A DNA stretch of 47,894 nt from DATADD01 sp036258675 (GTDB lineage: Bacteria; Actinomycetota; CADDZG01; WHSQ01), in contig DATADD010000141.1 in NCBI GenBank assembly GCA_036258675.1, positions 1-47,894 on the forward strand, in the 5' to 3' direction. Below, in pieces: positions 31,733 through 38,567 of the stretch (positions are counted from its first letter, which is position 1; every line of letters begins with the position of its first letter). The translations under genes were made by a program, and so were the position numbers. Below the pieces are notes generated by a model. The model did not search any database. It had not been told where the DNA came from and worked only from the letters and a program-made list of their open reading frames with translations.

Positions 31733-32709
31733 CGGGTCCGAGCGCGCCTCTTGGAGCGACGCTCCCCGCCCCCTGCGGCTCTCCGGTGGGCGAGGTCTCT
31801 CGTCCTGCAGAACGAGCACAACGGCTCGTCGGCGCGCGCGGTCGTGGGAGCCCCGCACCGCGAGCACGGCACCAGGTCGACCGCCTCGTCGGTCGATGCG
31901 AAACGCTCCGCCGCGCGCGCGAGGAAGCCGAAGTACATCTGCTGCTTCGTGCCGGGCGAGGACTCCTCCAGCATCGTGAGCGCCTCCTTGTATCGATGCT
32001 GCGTGTTGCCCTCGACCATGGGGCACTCCTCGACGATGTATTCGATGCCCCGCAGGAGCGCGTAGGCCGCCGTCTCCCGCTCGGCGACGCGCACCAGCGG
32101 CTTGGTCTTCCGCACCAGCGCCGGCCGCTCCGCGGAGGGCAGCACGCGCTCTGCGAGCACGGGGGCCTGACGCCCGAGCTGCTCGATGTTCCAGTGCAGC
32201 ACGTTGCCGAAGAGCGTCGCCGCCTCGTCGTCGAGGTTGTGACCTGTGACGAGCACGTCGAAACCCTCCTCCACCGCCGCCCGGTTGAGCTCGTAGCGCT
32301 TGTTGAGCCCGCATCCCGAGCAGGGGACCCTTCCGGTCAGGCGGGCCAGCTCCGGCACGTTGTACCCGTGCTCCTCCTGAAGCGACCTGACGAGGAGCCG
32401 CGCACCGCGCCGGTGCGCGTAGTCGAGCGCTGCCTGCTTCGACCGATCCGAGTAAGCCCCGATGCCGAGGTCGAGGTAGAGACCCGTGGCGTTGTAGCCG
32501 AGGTCGAGCAGGATGTCCCACACCGCGAGCGAGTCCTTGCCGCCGGAGACCGCGACCAACAGCCGGTCATCCGGCGAGAACATCGCGTACTCCTTGATCG
32601 CGCGCGCCACCTGGTTGCGGACGTGGTCGGTGAAGTGGGGGCCGCAGAAGGCCGCGTTGTGGCGACGCACGTCCACGACCGCGTGCCCCCTGCAGACCTT
32701 GCACCTCAT
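31729..32709 (-). CDS. ttuA: TtuA-like tRNA 2-thiolation PP-loop ATPase
   Basis: A 326-residue ATPase of the TtcA/TtuA family. An N-terminal zinc site (Cys3, Cys6, Cys22, His25) precedes the PP-loop 'SGGKDS' at 55-60. Cys130 and Cys133 ('VPCSGCG') together with Cys229 ('EECPM') would hold a 4Fe-4S cluster, and the first two have the same numbering as in Thermus TtuA. A C-terminal zinc site is formed by 'CSRCG' and 'CSFC'. The 'GHNLDDEA' block is the family signature. The predicted reaction is sulfur transfer to U54 of tRNA, with sulfur delivered as thiocarboxylate on a ThiS-like protein, and such a protein is encoded immediately upstream with an ATGA overlap. TtcA-like C32 thiolation is the alternative, but the two zinc sites and the partner favour TtuA. 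Confidence 0.85.
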   Translation of the reverse strand: MRCKVCRGHAVVDVRRHNAAFCGPHFTDHVRNQVARAIKEYAMFSPDDRLLVAVSGGKDSLAVWDILLDLGYNATGLYLDLGIGAYSDRSKQAALDYAHRRGARLLVRSLQEEHGYNVPELARLTGRVPCSGCGLNKRYELNRAAVEEGFDVLVTGHNLDDEAATLFGNVLHWNIEQLGRQAPVLAERVLPSAERPALVRKTKPLVRVAERETAAYALLRGIEYIVEECPMVEGNTQHRYKEALTMLEESSPGTKQQMYFGFLARAAERFASTDEAVDLVPCSRCGAPTTARADEPLCSFCRTRDLAHRRAAGGGERRSKRRARTR

Positions 32710-32921
32710 CGCTGCGCCTCCCTCGAGGAGCCCCCGCTCAGCACGGGGCGGATCTCGATCGAGTCCGACCCCTCGAGCTTCTCGTCGCGCGTGAGCAGCG
32801 TGGCGTCGCGGATCACGAGCACGGACTCGGGGACGATGTCGAGGGCCTCGAGAAGGCCCGCGACGTTCGCGGGCCCGTCCACGTGCACGATGCGGTCGGG
32901 GTTCCTGAGCTTGACCTCCAT
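32706..32921 (-). CDS. ttuB: ThiS/TtuB-like ubiquitin-fold sulfur carrier with C-terminal extension
   Basis: A 71-residue beta-grasp protein of the ThiS/MoaD/TtuB class: 'MEVKLRNPD', then 'LLEALDIVPESVLVIRDATLLTRDEKLEGSDSIEI' (quoted in pieces) and 'RPVLSGG'. Carriers of this class end in Gly-Gly, which is activated as a thiocarboxylate. Here Gly63-Gly64 is followed by seven residues, SSREAQR, so the tail must be trimmed or the protein is inactive as a carrier. The DNA for the tail also contains the ribosome site (GGGAGG) of the ttuA-like gene. The ATG at 32921 lies behind GGGGG. It is the first gene of a long minus-strand run into the proteasome genes. Partner and order strongly support a sulfur role in tRNA thiolation. 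Confidence 0.8.
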   Translation of the reverse strand: MEVKLRNPDRIVHVDGPANVAGLLEALDIVPESVLVIRDATLLTRDEKLEGSDSIEIRPVLSGGSSREAQR

Positions 32922-32956
32922 CGCAGCCCCCAGGTTATCCGCCGGGGAGCCGGCGC

Positions 32957-34039
32957 CTAGAACGTCGCGGGGCGCCGCTCCAGCACGACGTCGACGCTGC
33001 GGGAGCCGTTGGGGCCGACCACGTCCACCGACACCTCGTCGCCCGGAGCGAAGCCCTCGAGGGCGGAGGTGAGGTCGCTCGACGACGCCACCTCGTGGTC
33101 GCCGACGGCCACGATGACCTCCCCGGTCTCGAGGCCCGCGGCCGCGGCCGGCCCGCCGGGGATCGTGCTGTCGATGAGGGCGCCGCGGGTCCCGGACGGG
33201 AGCCCGAGCTGGCTCGCGATGAGAGGGTTCAGCTCGGCCACGTAGACGCCGAGCCAGGCCCGCTCGCTGGGCGGCTCCTCGAGGATCTGCTCGACCACGG
33301 GGAGCGCGTCGTCGATCGCGATCGCGAAGCCGACGTTCTCGGCCGTGCTCGCGCCCGCGGAGTTGATGCCCACGAGCTGGCCGGCGGCGTTGACGAGCGC
33401 GCCCCCGGAGTTGCCGGGGTTGATGGCGGCGTCGGTCTGCAGCATCCCCTCGAGCCTGCGCACGCCCCCGAGGCTGGAATCCTGCACGTCGATGTTGCGG
33501 CGCAGCCCCGACACGATCCCCTGGGTCACCGTCGGCCCGCCCAGGTGGAGGGGGAAGCCGAGCGCCACCACCTGGTCGCCGAGCCGAAGGTTTGGAGGGC
33601 TGGAGCGCCCGATCGTGATGGGATCCAGCCGTGCGTCGACCTTGACCACCGCGAGGTCGCGCTCGGGGGCGGCCCCGATGACGCGCCCCTCGAGCTGCCG
33701 CTTGCCGTCGGAGGTGACGATCGTGACCTCGACCGCGCCCTGCACGACGTGCGCGTTCGTGAGGATGATCCCGTTCCTGTCGATCACGACGCCGGAGCCC
33801 TCGCCCTGCCTTTGGGCGAGATCCGGCCCCACCGACGTGACCCTGACGTTGACGACCGAGGGCAGCACGTCCTCGACCATCTCGGCGACGTCGGAGGGAG
33901 GTGTGGAGTTGTCGGTCTGCTGGAGGTCGACCGGCGCGGCGTCGAAGCCGTCGCCGCCTCCTGGGAGCACGTCTCCCGAGCAGGCGGTGCCGATGAGCGC
34001 GGCGGCAAGGAGCGCTGCGAGTGCCGTTCTCTTTCTCAT
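32957..34039 (-). CDS. HtrA/DegP-like trypsin-fold lipoprotein protease with PDZ domain
   Basis: A 360-residue exported protease. A lipoprotein signal ends in 'LIGTAC' with the lipidated Cys20. The trypsin-like domain carries His97 ('TNAHVV'), Asp128 ('ERDLAVVKV') and Ser211 ('INPGNSGGAL'). A single C-terminal PDZ domain (about 265-355) includes 'WLGVYVAELNP' and 'GGPAAAAGLETGEVI'. It would degrade misfolded proteins at the outer face of the membrane. A Pro/Thr-rich spacer follows the lipid anchor. TATCCT six bases before the ATG suggests a leaderless mRNA. The gene precedes the ttuB-like gene on the same strand without obvious functional connection. Confidence 0.93.
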   Translation of the reverse strand: MRKRTALAALLAAALIGTACSGDVLPGGGDGFDAAPVDLQQTDNSTPPSDVAEMVEDVLPSVVNVRVTSVGPDLAQRQGEGSGVVIDRNGIILTNAHVVQGAVEVTIVTSDGKRQLEGRVIGAAPERDLAVVKVDARLDPITIGRSSPPNLRLGDQVVALGFPLHLGGPTVTQGIVSGLRRNIDVQDSSLGGVRRLEGMLQTDAAINPGNSGGALVNAAGQLVGINSAGASTAENVGFAIAIDDALPVVEQILEEPPSERAWLGVYVAELNPLIASQLGLPSGTRGALIDSTIPGGPAAAAGLETGEVIVAVGDHEVASSSDLTSALEGFAPGDEVSVDVVGPNGSRSVDVVLERRPATF

Positions 34040-34051
34040 GCCTCGAGGATA
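34040..34051 (-). promoter_or_regulatory. Leaderless promoter -10 element of the htrA-like gene
   Basis: TATCCT (34046-34051 on the minus strand), CGAGGC, then the ATG. The spacing of six bases is what leaderless actinobacterial transcripts need. Confidence 0.58.
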
Positions 34052-34176
34052 GGGCCGCGCAGGCCGTAGCGACGCGGTAACCGCTGCGTTCTTATCCTTT
34101 TCTTAGCGAGCCACTTGGCGAGTCTGTCTCCGGCGTTCTCAATGATCCGTGGCGAGCCGCCGGCGAAAGATGCCGC

Positions 34177-34563
34177 TCAGGCAGCTTCCTCCGCGGACAC
34201 CTCGGCCGCCTCCACCTCGAGCTCTCCCCCCATGAGGCCGCCAAGGGCGAACACGACGAGGTACGTGCCGGGGCGCAGCTCCAGTGCTGCGGAGACCTCG
34301 TCGCGCATCTCGGTCAGCCCCTGCAGGCCCCAGATGAGCGACTCATGAGGGTCCGACTCGAACAGCACCTCGCGCGTCTCCGGATCGACGAGGTACCACT
34401 GCTCGACGTAGACCCCCGCGGGCGCCGACCACGAGCGCGCCACCACGAACGGCAGAGTCCTTCCCTTCTTGAGAGGGATGCCTCGTGTCCCTTGCGCTCT
34501 GCGGGCCGGATGCACCGACGAGACCACGACCTTCCGCTGCGACCCGCTGATGTCGGCCTCCAT
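34177..34563 (-). CDS. Hypothetical cytoplasmic protein, beta-rich, acidic C-terminus
   Basis: A 128-residue protein without signal peptide or membrane helix. The sequence alternates polar and hydrophobic residues through 'YVEQWYLVDPETREVLFES' and 'PGTYLVVFALGGLMGGELEVE', which suggests a beta-sandwich, and ends in an Ala/Glu-rich tail. No family is recognised. It begins at ATG 34563 with TATCCT seven bases upstream, so it probably has its own leaderless transcript. It lies between the htrA-like and dsbA-like genes on the minus strand. Confidence 0.62.
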   Translation of the reverse strand: MEADISGSQRKVVVSSVHPARRAQGTRGIPLKKGRTLPFVVARSWSAPAGVYVEQWYLVDPETREVLFESDPHESLIWGLQGLTEMRDEVSAALELRPGTYLVVFALGGLMGGELEVEAAEVSAEEAA

Positions 34564-34576
34564 CACAGACAGGATA
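34564..34576 (-). promoter_or_regulatory. Leaderless promoter -10 element of the 128-residue hypothetical gene
   Basis: TATCCT (34571-34576 on the minus strand), seven bases, then the ATG. A GTG directly before that ATG is in frame but would leave only four bases. Confidence 0.5.
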
Positions 34577-34607
34577 GCAATGCGCCGGGTCGCGACGCAG
34601 CGTGCGT

Positions 34608-35285
34608 CTACGCGTGCGCGGCGCGCGCGACGATGTCGGCGTAGACGCCGGGGTCGTCGGACTCCACGACGGGGAACCCGCGCCCGTGCGCCCCGTGCCA
34701 CCGCAGCCGGAGGCCGGGGTTGTGGTGGTCGCTGCCGTCGGGCAGGAAGAGATGTGGGCTCCCCTTGACCGCCTCGTCCGCCTTCTCGAACTGCTCGAGA
34801 ACCCTCCGGCGCGCTCTGCCGGCGTCGAGCGCGTCCCGCAGCGCGGTCGCGTCCACCGCGTCGCAAGCCTTCGCTTCCTCGAGTATCACGTGCCTCATCG
34901 AGATGTTCTTGCTGGCGCCGAAGAAGGCTCGCCGGAGAGAGCGATCGAGCTGCTCGCTGGCCCGCAGGCCCTGTTCCTTCGCCGCCTGGACCGCCTCGAG
35001 GGCCGGCAGCGTCGTCACGGGGTATTCGTAGTCGCGGCGCGCCCACATCTGCCACCCGGCATCGGGCGCGAGCGACCCCGCGACGGGCGTCTCCGCATCC
35101 AGCGTTCGCTTGGGTGTCGGCCGCTCGTTGAAGAGCTCGAGCGGGAACGCTCGCATGTCGAACAGAACTTCACCCACGAGGTCGGCGGCCGCGCGCGCCT
35201 CGTGCAGACGATGCACGGCGACATGCGACCACGGACAGGCGATGTCCGCGAACACCACTATCGTCCCCCGAGCGACCTCCACCAT
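34608..35285 (-). CDS. DsbA-family thioredoxin-fold protein with CPWS site
   Basis: A 225-residue thioredoxin-fold protein of the DsbA/FrnE-like group. The redox site is 'DIACPWSH' with Cys17; the usual second Cys is replaced by Ser20. The 'CPW' start, a long helical insertion (about 65-170) and the late cis-Pro region 'GSPHLFLPDG' fit the family. It has no signal peptide, so it is cytoplasmic. A single-Cys site suggests glutathione- or mycothiol-dependent transferase or isomerase chemistry rather than disulfide formation. The ATG at 35285 has GGAAGGTGGG upstream, and the gene is divergent from the HIT gene. Confidence 0.8.
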   Translation of the reverse strand: MVEVARGTIVVFADIACPWSHVAVHRLHEARAAADLVGEVLFDMRAFPLELFNERPTPKRTLDAETPVAGSLAPDAGWQMWARRDYEYPVTTLPALEAVQAAKEQGLRASEQLDRSLRRAFFGASKNISMRHVILEEAKACDAVDATALRDALDAGRARRRVLEQFEKADEAVKGSPHLFLPDGSDHHNPGLRLRWHGAHGRGFPVVESDDPGVYADIVARAAHA

Positions 35286-35330
35286 GCTGTCGGCCCACCT
35301 TCCCGTCCGGTATCGAAGGGCAGCGGCCCT

Positions 35331-35343
35331 TAGTCTCTCGCCC
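35331..35343 (+). promoter_or_regulatory. Leaderless promoter -10 element of the HIT gene
   Basis: TAGTCT (35331-35336) is followed by seven bases and the GTG start at 35344. No Shine-Dalgarno sequence is present in the 58-base divergent region on this strand. Confidence 0.5.
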
Positions 35344-35772
35344 GTGTGCGTCTTCTGCGACGTTGTCGACGGCCGCGTCCCAGCCCACATCGTCTACCGA
35401 GACGAAGCCTGCGTCGCCTTCCTCGACAACCGCCCGATCTTCCCCGGTCACCTCTTGCTCGTGCCGGCGCGGCACTACGAGACGATCACCGACCTTCCCG
35501 CCGGCCTCGTCGAGCCCGTCTTCGCGTGTGCGCGCAAGCTCGCCGGGGCCGTGGAGAGGGCGATGGACGCCCACGGCACGTTCGTCGCGATGAACAACAG
35601 GGTGAGCCAGAGCGTTCCCCACTTCCACGTCCACATCGTCCCCCGCAGACGCAAAGACGGTCTGCGCGGCTTCTTCTGGCCGCGCACCCGCTACGAGGAC
35701 GAAAGCGCCGCCGAGCGGACGGCGGCAAGGATCCGCCGCGCGGTCGAGGACGCGGCCACCGACGATGGGTAG
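35344..35772 (+). CDS. HIT-family nucleotide hydrolase/transferase
   Basis: A 142-residue histidine-triad protein. The triad is His93-x-His95-x-His97 ('VPHFHVHIVP'), with the N-terminal 'CVFCDVVDGRVPAHIVYRDE' (Cys2, Cys5) and 'PGHLLLVPARHYE' blocks of the Hint/Ap4A-hydrolase type. Such enzymes cleave phosphoramidate or dinucleoside polyphosphate bonds on AMP-type substrates. It starts at GTG 35344, probably leaderless, and overlaps the next gene by eight bases. Confidence 0.92.
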   Translation: MCVFCDVVDGRVPAHIVYRDEACVAFLDNRPIFPGHLLLVPARHYETITDLPAGLVEPVFACARKLAGAVERAMDAHGTFVAMNNRVSQSVPHFHVHIVPRRRKDGLRGFFWPRTRYEDESAAERTAARIRRAVEDAATDDG

Positions 35773-36409
35773 CCGACTCACGGTATCCGGACGCGACGGG
35801 ACCGCCCTCGAGGCCGAGCTCGACGCTCCGGAGGAGGCGTGCGCCGCCCTCGTCCTCTGCCATCCCCACCCCCGCATGGGCGGGACGATGAACGCTCCTC
35901 TCCTCCTCGCCCTGCGCGACCGGATGACGGCCGAGGGCTGGGCCGTGCTGCGCTTCAACTTCCGCGGCATCGGGGCGTCCGACGGCCGCGCGGGCACCGG
36001 CATCGACGAGGTCGCCGATGCCCTCGGTGCCATCGACGCGGTGCGCGACCGCGTCGATGGCCGTCCCGTCGCGCTCGCGGGATGGTCCTTCGGCGCCGCG
36101 GTCGCGGTCCGCGCCGCGGAGGCAGACGACTCTCTTCTCGGCTGTGTGGGCATCGCGCCCGCGGTCACACCGACGCCCGACGTCACGGCGGGGCTGCCGC
36201 CGGCCACCGACCTCGACCTCGGGGTCCCGCTCCTGTTCGTCTGCGCCGAGCGGGACCAGGTGGTGGACCCGGGCGCGTGCCGGAGATGGATCGAGCCGGT
36301 CCAGGCCGCCGACGTCGTCGAGCTGCGCGGGGCGAACCACTTCTTCTGGGGCCGCTACGACGATCTCTGCGATGTGGTCGCGCAGTGGCTTGGCGAACGG
36401 GTTCCGTGA
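35765..36409 (+). CDS. Alpha/beta-hydrolase (dienelactone hydrolase-like)
   Basis: A 214-residue alpha/beta-hydrolase. 'HPHPRMGGTMNAP' forms the oxyanion region typical of this small clade, Ser108 lies in the nucleophile elbow 'GWSFG', and Asp ('AERDQVVDPG') and His ('GANHFFWG') complete the triad. 'NFRGIGASDG' is the second conserved block. The substrate is unknown; relatives are annotated as esterases. It overlaps the HIT gene by eight bases and is followed after 16 bases by the luciferase-like gene, so the three form an operon. Confidence 0.88.
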   Translation: MGSRLTVSGRDGTALEAELDAPEEACAALVLCHPHPRMGGTMNAPLLLALRDRMTAEGWAVLRFNFRGIGASDGRAGTGIDEVADALGAIDAVRDRVDGRPVALAGWSFGAAVAVRAAEADDSLLGCVGIAPAVTPTPDVTAGLPPATDLDLGVPLLFVCAERDQVVDPGACRRWIEPVQAADVVELRGANHFFWGRYDDLCDVVAQWLGERVP

Positions 36410-36425
36410 CGAACAGGAGGTGGCG

Positions 36426-37268
36426 GTGAGGCTCGACCTCGACGTCTCGCAGCACCAGCTGGAATGGCACGAGCTCGCGGCGCGCGTCCGGCGCGCCGAG
36501 GAGCTCGGGTTCGAGGGCGTGTGGGTCTTCGATCACTTCCAGCCCCTCTACGGTGATCCCGGTGGCCCCTGTCTCGAGGGCTGGACCCTGCTGGCCGCGC
36601 TCGCATCGGTTACGTCGCGCGTGCGGCTCGGCACCCTCGTGACCGGCGTGACCTACCGTTCCCCGTCGTTGCTCGCCGCCGAGGCCGTCACCGTCGACCA
36701 CGTCTCCGGTGGCAGGCTGGAGCTCGGCGTCGGTGCCGCGTGGTTCGAACGCGAGCATGCGGAGCTGGGCTTCGACTTCCCGCCGCCGGCCGAGCGGGTC
36801 CACAGGCTCGACGAGGCCCTCGAGGTCGTGCGCCTTCTCATGACCCGCGACGACGTCTCCTTCGACGGCCGCTTCTACCGGCTGCGGCGCGCGTCCTACA
36901 ACCCCAAGCCCGTGCAGCGACCGCACCCCCCGGTGTGGGTCGGAGGCAGCGGACGCAAGCTGATGCTGCCGCTGGTGGCGCGGCGCGCCGATGTGTGGCA
37001 CGGCAACGGCTCGGTCGCGGAGCTGACCCGCATGTCGCGCGCGATCGACGAGCTCGCCGCGCGCGCGGGGCGAGACCCCGGCTCGATACGGCGAACCACG
37101 TCGCTGTCGATCTCGGAGCCGTGGGACGAGGTGCGCGCGCACGCAGCCACGCTGGCCGACGCGGGGTTCTCGTGCCTGGTCGTGGACTGGCCCACCGAGG
37201 GCGCCGAGCGCGTGGAGGAGTTCGCCGGCGCGGTCATGCCGGAGCTCGCCGCACTCCACGCGGGCTAG
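36426..37268 (+). CDS. Luciferase-like F420-dependent oxidoreductase
   Basis: A 280-residue TIM-barrel protein of the bacterial luciferase-like family. 'ELGFEGVWVFDHF', 'LLAALASVTSRVRLGTLVTGVTYR' (in pieces), 'SGGRLELGVGAAWFEREH' and 'HPPVWVGGSG' are family blocks, and the last one lies at the cofactor phosphate site. Actinobacterial members mostly use F420. GTG 36426 is chosen because AGGAGG stands five bases upstream; GTG 36420 lies inside that site. It is the third gene of the HIT operon and converges on dppA with seven bases between stops. Confidence 0.88.
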   Translation: MRLDLDVSQHQLEWHELAARVRRAEELGFEGVWVFDHFQPLYGDPGGPCLEGWTLLAALASVTSRVRLGTLVTGVTYRSPSLLAAEAVTVDHVSGGRLELGVGAAWFEREHAELGFDFPPPAERVHRLDEALEVVRLLMTRDDVSFDGRFYRLRRASYNPKPVQRPHPPVWVGGSGRKLMLPLVARRADVWHGNGSVAELTRMSRAIDELAARAGRDPGSIRRTTSLSISEPWDEVRAHAATLADAGFSCLVVDWPTEGAERVEEFAGAVMPELAALHAG

Positions 37269-37275
37269 AGCCGGG

Positions 37276-38085
37276 CTAGAGGAAGAGCTGCCTCCACCCG
37301 GTCCACCAGTCCTCGGCGCGCGCCACGACTGTGCGGGCCCCCGTCACCTCGACGCCTCGCTTGTTGCGGTACTGGTCGGTGTGGTCGGGGGCCGCGAGCT
37401 CGACCTCTATCTCACAAGGGCTCCCGGGATCGTAGGGACGGACCCTGGTGGGGTCGGCGAGCGCCCGGCGCGCCCCCTCCTCGATGAGCTCCGGGGCGCG
37501 CGCCGGGACGACGTGGCGGGCGCTGAAGCGCCCCAGCCCCTGCTTGACCGCGACCGTCGTGAGCCCGTCGCCGAGGAGCGCCGTGGCCTCCCGACACGTC
37601 GCCGTGTCGCCCGTCACGAGGACCACGGGGCACGCCCAGTGGCCGCAGAGAGCCGCGTTGATGCCGGTCTCCCCCACGAGCGTGCCGTTGAAGCGGAGGC
37701 CGGTCCACTCCGTTCCGCTGACCGTGTGGCTCAGCACGCCGTCGGGGGTCCCCGCCATCGCGTGCATCGCGACGAACAGGGCGGCGTCGCACCCGTCCTC
37801 GAGGATGCCCGTGTACTCCGTCCATTCCTTCTGGACCACGAACTCGCATCCCGGGTCGAGAAGCTCGGGCTTGAGGGAGTTGAACGTCCACCCCTTCCCG
37901 GCACCGTGGCAGTCCATCGCGACGATCTCGGTCGCGCCCGCGGCGCGCGCCCCTCGCACGGCGGCGTTGATCTCCTCCGTATAAAGGGCGCGCGCCTCTT
38001 CGTAGAGCGACTCGCCCCCGTCGACCTGCTCCCACTTCGTGACGCCGGCGACGCCCTCCATGTCGCTCACGATGAAAACGCGCAC
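37276..38085 (-). CDS. dppA: M55-family D-aminopeptidase (DppA-like)
   Basis: A 269-residue zinc peptidase. Metal ligands expected for DppA are present: Asp8 and Glu10 ('SDMEGVAG'), His60 ('DCHG'), His108 ('AMHAMAG') and Glu139 ('LVGETGINA'). The first three have the same numbering as in the Bacillus enzyme. DppA-type enzymes release N-terminal D-amino acids such as D-Ala from peptides in the cytoplasm and help to recycle cell-wall peptides. The GTG at 38085 follows GGAGGTGGAGCC. Upstream on the same strand are a DUF3151 gene, a lipoprotein gene and an M15-type wall peptidase gene. Confidence 0.9.
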   Translation of the reverse strand: MRVFIVSDMEGVAGVTKWEQVDGGESLYEEARALYTEEINAAVRGARAAGATEIVAMDCHGAGKGWTFNSLKPELLDPGCEFVVQKEWTEYTGILEDGCDAALFVAMHAMAGTPDGVLSHTVSGTEWTGLRFNGTLVGETGINAALCGHWACPVVLVTGDTATCREATALLGDGLTTVAVKQGLGRFSARHVVPARAPELIEEGARRALADPTRVRPYDPGSPCEIEVELAAPDHTDQYRNKRGVEVTGARTVVARAEDWWTGWRQLFL

Positions 38086-38116
38086 GGCTCCACCTCCTGT
38101 GGGCGGCCGACGGCGC

Positions 38117-38530
38117 TCACCGCGACCGAGGTGCGTCCGGGGCCAGTTGCAAGAAGAAGTCGGCACAGCGACGCGCCTCGTCTGCCTCCCCCAGTGCGGC
38201 CGCGGCCTCGCCGAGCCCGCGCAGAGAGCGCAGGAAGCCCCGGTTGGGCTCGTGCGCCCACGGTACGGTTCCGGCGCCCCGCCAGCCCGACCCGCGCAGG
38301 CGATCGAGCCCGCGGTGGTAGCCGACGCGGAAGAAGGCGTAGGCCTCGACCGGCCGCCGCCGTCCGAGGGCCTCCTCGCCGAGCCCCGCCCACGCCGCCA
38401 GGCACGCCGGCCACCGGGCCGCGATCGCGCGGGGGTCGTCGCGGGCGAGCGCCTCGAGCGACCCGGGGGGCTCCTGGAGGCGGACCTCGAGCGGCTCGTT
38501 CACGGGAAGGCCCCTACCCGGCTCCGTCAT
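38117..38530 (-). CDS. DUF3151-family protein
   Basis: A 137-residue helical protein. 'RWPACLAAWAGLGEEAL', 'VEAYAFFRVGYHRGLDRLRGSGWRG' (in part) and 'VPWAHEPNRGFLRSLRGL' match DUF3151, an actinobacterial family of unknown function with TPR-like helices. It is cytoplasmic. TACGAT ends exactly six bases before the ATG at 38530, so transcription is probably leaderless and may continue into dppA, which has its own good ribosome site 31 bases later. Confidence 0.82.
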   Translation of the reverse strand: MTEPGRGLPVNEPLEVRLQEPPGSLEALARDDPRAIAARWPACLAAWAGLGEEALGRRRPVEAYAFFRVGYHRGLDRLRGSGWRGAGTVPWAHEPNRGFLRSLRGLGEAAAALGEADEARRCADFFLQLAPDAPRSR

Positions 38531-38542
38531 GGTCCGATCGTA
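38531..38542 (-). promoter_or_regulatory. Leaderless promoter -10 element of the DUF3151 gene
   Basis: TACGAT (38537-38542 on the minus strand), six bases, then the ATG. It lies in the 37 bases between the lipoprotein stop and the DUF3151 start. Confidence 0.55.
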
Positions 38543-38567
38543 GGGGCGACGGACCCGGGCCGCGGCC

